Below are positions 29,914 to 42,441 of a stretch of 64,000 nucleotides of DNA, in pieces. The notes under the pieces are model-generated. The model was given only the letters and a program-made list of their open reading frames with translations, had not been told where the DNA came from and searched no databases. The stretch comes from Cyrtodaria siliqua (lineage: Eukaryota; Mollusca; Bivalvia; Adapedonta; Hiatellidae): contig JAWPHD010011206.1 of NCBI GenBank assembly GCA_037043455.1, positions 22,047-86,046 of the forward strand. Reading direction: 5' to 3'. The stretch's first letter is position 1. Each line of letters begins with the position of its first letter. A program made the translations under genes and the position numbers.

Positions 29914-30728
29914 ATCTGTGACCCCCGGGACCGGGCGAAATTTGACCATAAGATCACCATTTGAACAAAATAAATTGGTAGAGATCGATACTCTTATGCT
30001 ACATGCATCGTATTAGACCTCTAGCTCTTGTAGTATCAGAAAAAGAATATTTGTATGGACTTTCCTATAGAACTCTTTGTAAAACTTTAACCCAAGAACC
30101 GGGCCATACTTGGACACAGAGTCACGATTTGAACAAAAGTCGTAGAGAACCATAAGCTTGTATAATATGCAAAATAGTAAACCTCTGGCTCTTGTGTTTT
30201 TTTAAAGAAGAGATTTTAAAGATGTTTCTATATGACTCTATGTAATTATATGACCCCTGGGGCGGATCCAGATATGACCCCAGGGTCAACATTTTAACAA
30301 ACTTGCTAGTGGACCATAAGCTTATGCTTCATGCATAATATGGGACCTCTAGCTCTTACAGTTTTAGAGAAAATTATTTATTTTTTAAAGATTTCCTATA
30401 TAACTGTATGAAACAATGTTACCCCCGGGGCTGGGCCATATTTGACCCTGGGGTCACCATTTTATAAATACTTGGTAGAGGACCCTAAATGTATAATACA
30501 TGCAAAATATTAGACCTGTAGCTCTTCTAGTTTCAGCGAAAACGATTTTTTAAAAAAACAAGAGTTTTGCTTAAAAGGGGGAGATAACTCTAATAACAGG
30601 AATCAGCTACCCTGTTCACACTGCTATCATGGATTTTTTGTTTCTCTACAAGGTACTCAATAACCTGGTACTAGTAAGAATTTGTCCCTTGAGATGGTAA
30701 CAAAAAATTATATGGCTCACGGTCTAAA
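29914..30728 (+). repeat. Long repeat copy 2 (empty SINE site)
   Basis: Collinear with 18405-19638 but without the nested insertion; the pre-insertion site is at about 30090-30103. Ends 'ggctcacggtctaaaagg'. Confidence 0.85.
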
Positions 30729-30742
30729 AGGAATGATACATA

Positions 30743-31581
30743 CAGGGCTCCAAGAATATGATAGCCCGACGCCCGGGGCTAGTCCAATCTGAATCCGGGC
30801 TAGTCTCTCTTTCAAAAATGGTTGCCCGTCGGGCTAGTCTAAAAAAATCTCGGGGCAATCAAAAATACAACCAGAAATTGAGTTTTATTGCGTGTAATTT
30901 GCAGCCGTATTTGTTAAAAATTATCTCCCTTCATTAAAGTTCATCAATTTGAAAGCGCGTATTTCATTGGTTGATTACATGATTTGAACCAATCGCATTA
31001 CAGCTTTCATATTCACGCAAATTTGTCACTTTGGACAGAAGAAGAAATATCATTCAAATATTAATAGTTTGAATGTAGATTTCGTTTTAATATACTTTTT
31101 TTCGATGAATTGCTGTATATTCTTTTCCTAAATAGCAAGTCTGTATCTTAAAAACGCTTAACAACGAACGCTTATTCACAAATGCAAGCTGCTAAATAAC
31201 ACCGGGAACGCGCACCTGTTTTAGATGGTTTAATGTGCGGGACCCGGAACGGTTTTTGACGTGATTTGCGGCGCGATCCTAAAACTGTAAAAGAAAATAA
31301 TATTGTTTTAGTTATGTGATGCAATGGATATGAAAGGAAAATAGAACCTTCTAGTTTGATTCTAATCACATGTGTATTATTAATTAATTAAATAAAACAA
31401 AGTAAAAATGAAAAACATTTGATATCGACAAAATAATGTACCGGCAACTATTCATTGGTAATAATAATTTCGGGGCAAGTTAAAAAAAATTAAGGGCAAG
31501 TGACTTTTCAGTCAGGGCAAGTGGACTTTTGAAATCTACTTGCCCTGGGCTATTCCCCAATTTTAATTTTTTGGAGCCCTG
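30743..31581. mobile_element. CAGGG-ended TIR element 1 (839 bp)
   Basis: Terminal inverted repeats CAGGGCTCCAA / TTGGAGCCCTG are perfect over 11 bp, and both flanks carry the direct repeat ACATA (30738-30742, 31582-31586). The interior has 'gttgcccgtcgggctagtc' and 'cttgccctgggctattcccc' but no transposase ORF, so it is non-autonomous. A related element is at 54253-55018. Confidence 0.85.
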
Positions 31582-31586
31582 ACATA

Positions 31587-31940
31587 AAACTCCGAGAAGC
31601 TACCCTAATCTTACTTACGAATACATTTTCCTGCGATTAGCAAATTGTTCCAAGGATAGACTCCGGTGTACATTCCGGTTCGGACGAGAATAAAGGCACA
31701 TGTTTTACTCAATAATACTCAGAAGAAATTGACTTGCGGCGATAAGGCTTCATCCGGGTCAAATGCAACGTGCTATCAAGTAGACCACGCCAGCCCTCTT
31801 GAAGTGTACGAGTTCCTCGCCGATGTTTGGAAGGTGAAAACTCGTTAAATGTGAAAATCTTTAAAATATCCCAGCACATTGTTTTTTTCCATAAGTTGAC
31901 CCACACACAAACCCCACCCATTGAAAATGTCGCAGCTTTA
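31587..31940. other. Low-repeat island, possible isolated exon
   Basis: Higher GC than its surroundings and free of the repeats seen nearby. A + frame from about 31666 to 31845 reads to ATCYQVDHASPLEVYEFLAD VWK, ending at a possible gtgaaa donor. I do not recognise the peptide. It is weak and could be chance. Confidence 0.25.
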
Positions 31941-31944
31941 TCTT

Positions 31945-33206
31945 CCACAGAGCTTATGCCGTGGTGCGGCGTCCGTCGTCCGTCTGTCTGTCCGTATGTC
32001 TGTCAGTCTGTCCGCAAACTTTTTTTTGTAGCGACTTCTCCTCTGAAACGACTAAATGGATTTTCATGAAACTTTACAGAAATGTTGCCCATGAAGTCTA
32101 GTTGATCCTAGCAAAAAATCATGTTGATGTGAAATCCAAGATGGCCGCCAAATCTAAAAATAGGTTTTTAAAAAACAAGTTTGTAGCGACTACTTCTTGA
32201 AAACTCTAAATGATATTGATATGAGACTTTTTCTAAAATGATCAGCATGACATGATGTTGGTCCTTGTCAAAAATCGTTTTGATTCGACGTTAAACATGG
32301 CTGCCAGCGGCCATCTTTGTTTACATAGAGTTATATAATGAAAAGTTGTAGCGACTACTCCTCTGAAACTACTTGGCGGATTTCATGAAACTTTTCAGGA
32401 ATGTTGCTGTTAATGTCTAATTGATTCTAGCAAAATTTCAGATCAGCCAGAAATTCAAGATGGCCGCCACAGCTAAAAATAGATTTTTAAAAAATAAGTT
32501 TATAGCAACTACTTCTTGAAAACTATAAGTGATATTGATATGGGACTTTTTCTAAAATGATCAGCATGACATGATGGTTATCCGAGTCGAACATTATTTT
32601 GATTCGACGTTTAACATGGCTGCCAGTGGCCATCTTTGTTTACATAGAGTTATATAATGAAAAGTTGTAGCGACTACTCCTCTGAAACTACTTGACGGAT
32701 TTTTATGAAACTTCACAGGAATGTTGCTCTTGATGTCTAATTGATCCTAGCAAAATTTCAGGTCGGCCGAAAATTCAAGATGGCCGCCATGGCTAAAAAT
32801 AGATTTTCATAATACAAGTTTGTAGCGACTACTTTTTGTAAACTTTAAGTGATATTGATATGGCACTTTTTCTAAAATGATCAGCACAACATGATGTTGG
32901 TCCTTGTCAAAAATCGTTTTGATTCGATGTTAAACATGGCTGTAAGCAGCCATCTTTGTTTACATAGAGTTATATAATGAAAATTTGTAGCGACTACTCC
33001 TCTGAAACTACTTGACGGATTTTCTTGAAACTTCACAGGAATCTTGCTCTTGATGTCTAACTGATCCTAGCAAAATTTCAGGTCGGCCGGAAAATCATGA
33101 TGGCCGCCACAGCTAAAAATACATTTTCAAAAAACTAGTTTGTAGCGACTACTTCCTGAAATCAAAATCAATCAGTAGAGCTTCAAGGTCATTGACCTCT
33201 TGTTTT
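31945..33206 (+). repeat. RepB cassette, copy 3
   Basis: Head 'agcttatgccgtggtgcggc' and GTCC-rich run, then about 310-bp modules as in 679-1910, closing 'ttcaaggtcattgacctctt'. The left arm of the foldback head is missing. Confidence 0.8.
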
Positions 33207-34644
33207 AAGATGTATGTTTGCAACTACCGACTAGGATCCTGTGTCAGAAGCAAACAGGATCCGGTGCCATGAGCAACCAGGATCCGTTACTTTGCAATGC
33301 ACAATCTGGCAATCGATAGATATTATGTATTAAAAACGTCCAATGGATGTTATGGCTGAACATACATAATTCCAGACATAGCATATGCCAATAGCAGTCA
33401 CCATTTTTGAAATAAACACAATTGTCTTAGAACTAGACGTACTTCCACGCGTCGGTGTGTAAACAGCGCGCGTTCTTTCACATCTAAAACACTGTTTTTA
33501 TAACCCGTTCTTCATGAATTCAGACACACAAATGCATCTAGTGTTACGTGGGTGCGATCATTTTTAAAAAGTGTCTTATTGTAAAGTAATATTAAATATT
33601 TTTTAACGGTTTACGTGTTTTTATCCGCCAGGGTCCTTTACACAAGGTAACGCTGTTTTGAGCAGCCAGTGTCCGTTATGTCTGTCCACCGTGAATATAA
33701 ACCATTGCTTTTCCAGGTCCGTAGCTACACTGGGGCACACAGAGGTATTTGCCTTGGTTGAATTTTGGGAATGTACATACTTTACATAAAAACAACTATA
33801 TACTAGTATATAAGGACCCTGGGGGAAATGCAACACATTGAAGGAAATTAAAACAAAATCTAGGGTGGAGAGGGAGGTTAATGCCACCGGACATCAACAT
33901 AAGGGATATGACTCGGTTAAATTTCAGGGCTGGTTACGGGCCTGTTTTCATTTAAAATTACTTTACAAATCAATAAACTTAGGAAAGGTTAATTACTAGT
34001 ATTTGATACTAAAACTTTCTGTTTTTAGTTAACACTTACCCTGTCATACAGACGGAAGCTGACAGCTTTCATACTGTCTTTGATTTTGAAATAATATCAA
34101 TCAGAATGTTAATGTTCAGATTGCCAATTCATACATTTGTGTTGCATTTTTGTTTGTTTTGTGAAAACATCAATATTGGAGCCCACCCCGAAATTGTGGT
34201 GAATTGGGGTGTGGAGTCCTCCGGCTCTTACGCCTATGTTTTATCCCTCCCTCCCTCTGTTTGACTCTCTGTCTCTCTCTGTCTCTGTGTCTCTCTGTGT
34301 CTCTCCATCCATTTTATTTTCAATTTCAAAAGTTCAATTCATTCATAAATTAAGAGGAATTCATTAAAACTATGTTGATTTATAATCTACTAATATGTGT
34401 AAACTATGCATGCATAACTTCACATAACAAATACTATAACTCCATCTTTACCATTAGTTACGAGCCTCTACCAATATTCCAATTTCGATAAACAATGTCT
34501 CCCTTGTGTTTTGTGTCAATATACACTGCACACACACACACACACACACACATAAAAATGGAGGATTATTTGTATATAATAGTTTCTTTGATGCAAGGCG
34601 GTAGTTGGAAAGGGTCTTTGTTAAAAGGCCGCTACGTTTGATTA
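33207..34644. other. No gene; short microsatellites
   Basis: Contains a cluster of GGATCC sites at about 33234-33290, a CTCT/GTCT-rich run at about 34262-34310, and a (CA)n microsatellite at about 34530-34553. No coding exon supported. Confidence 0.55.
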
Positions 34645-34646
34645 TA

Positions 34647-35129
34647 CACTCAAGTGATATGAAAACGCAACACGGGAATTTCCGCTATATATTGTATATA
34701 CTGCACACTTAATTGCACATAATAGTCCAAAGAAATCCCAAGATGTTTTTTTAAAAAAAAGTTGCAGTTAACGAAAGAAAGGACACAACTGTGATGTTGT
34801 AGACGTTTTAATTACACTACACTTTGTAACAAGAACTTCATCAATGTTGAAGTTGCTCTTCGAAAAATTGAGCTAGTTCAGTACTGTATTTAACGTAAAT
34901 AGTTTGCAAAATTTTGCATCCTAAGTTTGCTCACATGATTGAGCCAAACGCGTACTCTGTGAATAATGAAACATTGCAGGAATACTATTTGCTGTATTAT
35001 TTGTTGTTTTAGTATTTTTTCCAAAAGGAAAGGTCTTACGTAGCCATGTACCATTCGATTAAAAGCAGCATATTGTACATACAATATATAGCGGAAATTC
35101 CCGGGTTGCGTTTTCATATCACTTGAGTG
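34647..35129. mobile_element. Tc1/mariner-like MITE, 483 bp, 50-bp TIRs
   Basis: 34647-34697 and 35079-35129 are inverted repeats differing at one position (CACTCAAGTGATATGAAAAC..). TA is present on both flanks (34645-34646, 35130-35131), the Tc1/mariner target. No transposase is encoded. Confidence 0.9.
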
Positions 35130-35131
35130 TA

Positions 35132-36596
35132 CTTCTGATTTGTTGTCCTTCTATTTTTCTTGGAGCCATATTCGAACCTACGACATCCAAACTATGAGAG
35201 TTTATTTTCACCGCTGGGCTATTGCGGCTGAGCCTCTATTTGTTCATATTATAACACCTTTATTTGAGTAATAGACAAAGGGAAGTTGTGTTTTAGTGTA
35301 AAGGGAAATAACTGAAAAACGTCATACTTACGAAACGAATACGGACATTCCCAGGAAACTGGCAATCCGTTCTTCTACTCAACTTTTCGGTACCAACTCA
35401 GCTGGCAAATTTTAAACGCTACTACCTTTTAGGTATATCTTAGTAAAAAAAAAATAGCCAGTATAGTATTCTGAAGCGGTAGCTTAACACATTATTTTTT
35501 TGCAAAACATGCAAATTTGAACAAAAATCGCTAAAAACTGGAATAATTTTTAAAATATGTTTATAATTGCAGTAGGGAGCTGAAGCTGCTGAATAAATAA
35601 AAAATAATGTTTGAAATGAACACAATACATACAGCTTGCCATTTTGGGGGAAATCAGCAAAAAAAGCATACAAATCGCTGATTTTTGGAATAATTGTATT
35701 AAAAAATAATTTACACTTCCAATTAAACAAAATAGAAGTTTTTAAAGTGTTTTCATTAATCTAAAGATATCCTGAGATATAAGTAAAATTCTAAAGGATC
35801 AGAGATTTGGAAAAATTGGGATATTTTGGGTCAAAAGTTGCACATTTGAACCAAAATCACTAAAAACGGGATTGCTTTTAAAAAAATAATTCTCTTTAGC
35901 GAATTAGTAAAATTAGTCCTTAAAGTTATCTGTGACATACATGTTCATGAAAACAAATATTTGAAATGAATAAAATATATAAATCTTGAAATTTTGAGTT
36001 AAGAAATTTATAAATTATATTTTTCAAATAAATATTTTACACATTGGAAACGATTTTTTTTTTGATAATTTTACTGGGAACGTTTTGGAATATTCTTAAA
36101 ACTGTACAGTTGGCATTATTTATAGTTTTTATACCAAAAAGTTTCTTTGATTGTTCCATGCAGTTTTGATCTGAGAAATTTATTTTTAAGTGATAATATT
36201 TTTTCTGCGATCATTCAGTGAAAAAGCATAATGAAGATGTATGCTCTACGGCAGAACATCCTGCTACTAGTATATAATTTCCCGCATGTACAGCAACAAC
36301 AATGGTTGCTTATTAAAGGCAAGTCGAAGAAAAGGCGATATATTCAAACTGAAGCTGTTTTCAACAACCTACCAATGATATCAGGTCTTTGCCATTTCAT
36401 GCGTTAACATAATGCAGAACCACTTCCTTTGCAAACCTTTGCAAACCACAACAAGCGGGCACCATGGAAGGTATTTAAAGCGCACCATAACCTATTTAGC
36501 GACTTAGGGAGACCTTACAGCAAACACCAGAAAATTTTCATTTTGCCTGTAGAATCTATAATGTGCAACTGACAGAATATGTAGCCTTTTTTACTC
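35132..36596. other. No gene; old duplicated AT-rich sequence
   Basis: Two diverged segments, 'gcaaatttgaacaaaaatcg' at about 35510 and 'gcacatttgaaccaaaatca' at about 35841, suggest an old tandem repeat. No exon supported. Confidence 0.5.
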
Positions 36597-39500
36597 AGAA
36601 GGAAGGAAGGATATCTCTGTCTCCATGTAAATCTGTGATACTGTGGAGGAAGGAAGGATATCTCTGTCTCAATGTAAGTCTGTGATGCTGTGGCGGAAGG
36701 AAGGATATCTCTGTATCAATGTAAGTCTGTGATGCTGTGGCGGAAGGAATGATATCTCTGTCTCCATGTAAGTCTGTGATGCTGTGGAGGAAGGAAGGAT
36801 ATCTCTGTCTCCATGTAAGTCTGTGATGTTGTGGTGGAAGGAAGGATATCTCCGTCTCAATATAAGTCTGTGATTCTGTAAAGGAAAGAAGGTTATCTCT
36901 GCCTCAATGTAAGTCTGTGATGCTGTGGAGGAAGGAAGGATATCTCTGTCTCCATGTAAGTCTGTGATGCTGTGGAGGAAGGAAGGATATCTCTGTCTCA
37001 ATGTAAGTCTGTGATGTTGTGGAGGAAGGAAGGATATCTCTGTCTCAATGTAAGTCTGTGATGCTGTGGAGGAAGGAAGGATATCTCTGTCTCAATGTAA
37101 GTCTGTGATGTTATGGAGGAAGGACATCTCTGTCTCAATGTAAGTCTGTGATGCTGTGGAGGAAGGACATCTCTGTCTCAGTGTAAGTCTGCGATGCTGT
37201 GCAGGAAGGAAGGATATCTCTGTCTCAATGTATGTCTGATGCTGTGCAGGAAGGAAGGATATCCCTGTCTCAATGTTAGTCTGAGATGCTGTGCAGGAAG
37301 GAAGGATATCTCTGTCTCAATGTAAGTCTGTAATGCTGTGCAGGAAGGATATCTCTCAATGCAAGTCTCTGATGCTGTGGAGGAAGGACATCTCTGCCTC
37401 AATGTAAGTCTGTGATGCTGTGGAGGAAGGATATCTCTGTCTCAATGTAAATCTGCGATGCTGTGCAAGAAGGAAGAATATCTCTGTCTCAATGTAAGTC
37501 TGATGCTGTTCAGGAAGGAAGGATATCTTTGTCTCAATGTAAGTCTGATGCTGAGGAGGAAAGAAGGAAGTATATCTCTGTCTCCATGTAAGTCTATGAT
37601 GCTGTGGAGGAAGGAAGGTTATCTCTGTCTCAATGTAAGTCTGTGATGCTGTGGAGGAAGGAAGGTTATCTCTGTCTCAATGTAAGTCTGTGATGCTGTG
37701 CAGGAAGGAAGCAATGTAAGTCTGTGATGTTGTGGAGACAGGAAGGATATGTCTATCTCAGTGTAAGTATGCTGTGGAGGAAGGACATCTCTGCCTCAAT
37801 GTAAGTCTGTGATGCTGTGGAGGAAGGATATCTCTGTCTCAATGTAAGTCTGCGATGCTGTGCAGGAAGGAAGGATATCTCTGTCTCAATGTAAGTCTGT
37901 GATACTGTGGAGGAAGGAAGGATACCTCTGTCTCAGTGTAAGTCTGTGATGCTGTGGAGGAAGGAAGGATATCTGTCTCTATGTAAGTTTGTGATGCTGT
38001 GGCGGAAGGAAGGATATCTCTGTCTCCATGTAAGTCTGTGATGCTGTGGAGGAAGGAAGGTTATCTCTGTCTCAATGTAAGTCTGTGATGCTGTGGCGGA
38101 AGGAAGGTTATCTCTGTCTCAATGTAAGTCTGTGATGCTGTGGAGGAAGGAAGGATATCTCTGTCTCATTGTAAGTCTGTGATGCTGTGGAGGAAAGAAG
38201 GAAGGATATCTCTGTCTCCATGTAAGTCTGTGATGCTGTGGAGGAAGGAAGGTTATCTCTGTCTCAGTGTAAGTCTGTGATGCTGTGGAGGAAGGAAGGT
38301 TATCTCTGTCTCAGTGTAAGTCTGTAATGCTGTGGAGGAAGGAAGGATATCTCTGTCTCAGTGTAAGTCTGTGATGCTGTGGAGGAAGGAAGGTTATCTC
38401 TGTCTCAGTGTAAGTCTGTAATGCTGTGCAGGAAGGAAGCAATGTAAGTCTATGATGTTGTGGAGGCAGGAAGGATATGTTTATCTCAATGTAAGTATAT
38501 GATGCTGTGGAGGAATGAAGTATATCTGTCTCAATGTAAGTCTGTGACGCTGTGCAGGAAGGAAGGATATCTGTGTAATGTAAGTCTGTCATGCTATGGA
38601 GGAAGGAAGGATATCTATATGTGTCTATGTAAGTCTGTGATGCTGTCTCTGTCTCAATGTAAGTCTGTGATGCAGTGCTTGAAGTAAGGATATCTGTCTC
38701 AATGTAAGTCTGTGATGCTTTGGAGGAACGAAGGATATCTGTCTCAATGTATGTATGTGATATTGTGCAGAAAGGAAGGATATTTTTGTCTTAGTGTAAA
38801 TCTGTGATGCTGTGGAGGAAGGATATATTTGTCTCAATGTAAGTCTGTGATGCTGTGCAGGAAAGATATCTCTGTCTCAATGTAAGTCTGTGATTCTGTG
38901 CAGGAAGGATATCTCTGTGTCAATGTAAGTCTGTGATGCTGTTGAGGAAGGATATCTCTGTCTCAATGTAAATCTGTGATGCTGTGGAGGAAGGATAGCT
39001 TTGTCTCAATGTAAGTCTGTGATGCTGTGCAGGAAGGAAGGATATCTGTCTCAATGTAAGTCTGTGATTCTGTGCAGGAAGGATATCTCTGTCTCAATGT
39101 AAGTCTGTGATGCTGTGGAGGAAGGATATCTCTGTCTCAATGTTAGTCTGTGATTCTGTGCAGGAAGGATATCTCTGTCTCAATGTAAGTCTGTGATGCT
39201 GTGGAGGAAGAATATCTCTGTCTCAATGTAAATCTGTGATGCTGTGGAGGAAGGATACATTTGTCTCAATGTAAGTCTGTGATGCTGTGCAGGAAGGAAG
39301 GATATCTGTCTCAATGTTAGTCTGTGATTCTGTGCAGGAAGGATATCTCTGTCTCAATGTAAGTCTGTGATGCTGTCTCTGTCTCAATGTAAGTCTGTGA
39401 TGCTGTGCAGGAAGAAAGGATATCTGTCTCAATGTAAGTATGTGATGCTGTGGAGGAAGGATATCTTTATCTCAATGTAAGTATGTGATGCTGTGCGGGA

Positions 39501-41761
39501 AGGAAGGATATCTGTCTCAATGTAAGTCTGTAATGCTGTGCAGGAAGGATATCTCTCAATGCAAGTCTGTGATGCTGTGCAGCAGGGAAGGATATCTCTA
39601 TCTCAATGTAAGTCTGTAATGCTGTGCAGGAAGGAAGGATATCTGTCTCAATGTAAGTGTGTGAACTTGTGGCAGAATGAAGAATATCTGTCCCAATTTA
39701 AGTCTGTGATGCTGCGTAGGAAGGAAGGATATCTCTCTCGATGTAAGTCAGTGATGTTTTAGAGGAAGGTAGGGTATCTGTCTCAATGTACATCTGTTAT
39801 GCTGTGGAGTAAGGTAGGATATTTGTCTCAATGTAAGTCTGATGCTGTGCAGGAAGGAAGGATATCTCTGTTTCAATTTAAGCCTGTGATACTGTGGAGG
39901 AAGGAAGGATATCTCTGTCTCAATGTTAGTCTGTGATGCTGTGGCGGAAGGAAGGATATCTCTCTCAATGTAAGTCTGTGATGCTGTGCAGGAAGGAAGG
40001 ATATCTGTCTCAATGTATGTCTGATGCTGCGGAGGAAGGAAGGATATCTCTATGATGTTGTGGAGGAAGGAAGGATATCTCTGTCTCAATGTAAGTCTGT
40101 GATGTTGTGCATGAAGTTGGGGTTTCTCTCTCGATGTAAGTCTGTGATGCTGTGCAGGAAGGAAAGATATCTCTGTCTCAATGTAAGTCTGTGATGTTGT
40201 TGAGGAAGAAAGGATATCTCTGTCTCTATGTAAGTCTGTGATGCTGTGGAGGAACGAAATATATCTGTCTCAGTGTAAGTCTGTGATGCTGTGCAGGAAG
40301 GAAGGATATCTTTGTCAATGTAAGTCTGATGCTGCATTGGAAGGAAGGATATCATTGTCTCAGTGTACGTCTGTGATGCTGTGGAGGAAGGAAGGATATC
40401 CCGTCTCACTGTAAGTCTGTGGTGCTGTGGAGGAAGGAAGGATATCTCTGTCTCAATGCAAGTCGGTGATACTGTGGAGGAAGGAAGGATATCTCTGTCT
40501 CAATGTAAGTTTGTGATGCTGTGGAGGAAGGAAGGATATCTGTCTCTATGTAAGTCTGTGATGCTGTGCAGGAAGGAAGGATATCTGTCTCAGTGTAATT
40601 ATGTGATGCTGTGCAGGAAGGATATCTCTGTCTCAGTGTAAATCTGTGATGCTGTGGAGGAAGGATATCTCTGTCTCAATGTAAGTCTGTGATGCTGTGC
40701 AGGAAGGAAGGATATCTGTCTCAGTGTAAGTATGTGATGCTGTGCAGGAAGGATATCTCTGTCTCAGTGTAAATCTGTGATGCTGTGTAGGATGGATATC
40801 TCTGTCTCAATGTAAGTCTGTGATGCTGTGCAGAAAGGATATCTCTCAATGCAAGTCTCTGATGCTTTGCAGGAAGGAAGGATATCTCTGTCTCAATGTA
40901 AATCTGTAATGCTGTGCAGGAAGGAAGGATATCTGTCTTAATGTAAGTCTGTGACATTGTGGCGGAAGGAAGAATATCTCTCTCAATGTAAGTCTGATGT
41001 TTTGGAGGAAGGTAGAATATCTGTCTCAATGTATGTCTGTGATGCTCTGGAGGAAGGTAGGATATCTCTGTGATGTTGTGGAGGAAGGAAGGATATCTCT
41101 GTCTCAATGTAAGTCTGTGATGCTGTGGAGGAACGAAATATATCTGTCTCAGTGTAAGTCTGTGATGCTGTGCAGGAAGGAAGGATATCTTTGTCAATGT
41201 AAGTCTGATGCTGCATTGGAAGGAAGGATATCATTGTCTCAGTGTACGTCTGTGATGCTGTGGAGGAAGGAAGGATATCCCGTCTCACTGTAAGTCTGTG
41301 GTGCTGTGGAGGAAGGAAGGATATCTCGTCTCAATGCAAGTCGGTGATACTGTGGAGGAAGGAAGGATATCTCTGTCTCAATGTAAGTTTGTGATGCTGT
41401 GGAGGAAGGAAGGATATCTGTCTCAATGTTAATTCTGATGCTGTGGAGGAAGGAAGGAAGGATATCTCTGTCTCAATGTAAGCCTGTGATGCTCTGGAGG
41501 AAGGAAAGATATCTTTGTCTCAATGTAAGTCTGTGATGCTGTGGAGGAAGGAAGGATATCTCTGTCTCAGTTTAATTCTGTGATGTTGTTGATGAAGGTA
41601 GGATATCTGTCTCAATGTAAGTCTGTGATGCTATGCAGGAAGGAAGGATATCTCTGTCTCAATGTAAATCTGTGATGTTTTAGAGGAAGGAAGGATATCT
41701 CTGTCTCAGTGTAAGTCTGTCCTGTTGTGGTGGAAGGAAGGATATCTCTCTCTCAGTGTAA

Positions 41762-42441
41762 GGCCACACAAAATTGATTACCTGGTTCTCAGGCCACTTT
41801 TTCTGAGAAGAGATGCGGGCGGGCCCATTTTTTTTTACAATTTTGCAGTGGTCAACAGACACGCGGGCGATTATTTTTTTTAATCCAAACTTTTAATTCC
41901 AATACATGTATTGATGCCAAATATCTCGAAATACATGTGCAATAACCAGTTGGATCAGCTCATCTCTATTGTCGATCATTACCTTATCATTTCTTCCCGA
42001 CTTTATATGCTTCTTTCAATCACAATAAGTCTGTATATTTGTATTAGATTCAATCGACTCGATGGCACCGCCATTATTGCATGTTGTTGTGAGACTTTGT
42101 CGATTAGACGCTTGAATAAATCGCCTGTTCTGTAGCACCTAGTTCCAAGCGTCTCAAGCGTCTGACTCTCCGAGATTGGTACCCGTACGACTGCAACACT
42201 CACAAGCTAGCGAGCAGAGCGGCAGATAGTCGGCTGCACAGCAGTCTACCCACAAGGGGATTCCCCTGAGGTAGTTGCATGTAAAAACCGGAACGAACTT
42301 GGATGCGGAACTTTTTTCTCGAAATTTCAGTAGCGCATTTCCAATTTTTATTTTATTACTTTTGAGATAAAATCGGCAATGCGGCACCAAAAAAAGACAT
42401 GCGGGCCGGCCTGAGAACCAGGTAATTAATTTTTTATGGCC
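41762..42441. mobile_element. PIF/Harbinger-like MITE (680 bp) nested in the satellite
   Basis: Ends GGCCACA..TATGGCC with about 35-bp imperfect TIRs sharing CCTGGTTCTCAGGCC / GGCCTGAGAACCAGG. TAA on both sides (41759-41761, 42442-42444) restores the satellite text 'gtgtaagtctgtg' when the element is removed. No transposase ORF. Confidence 0.88.
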
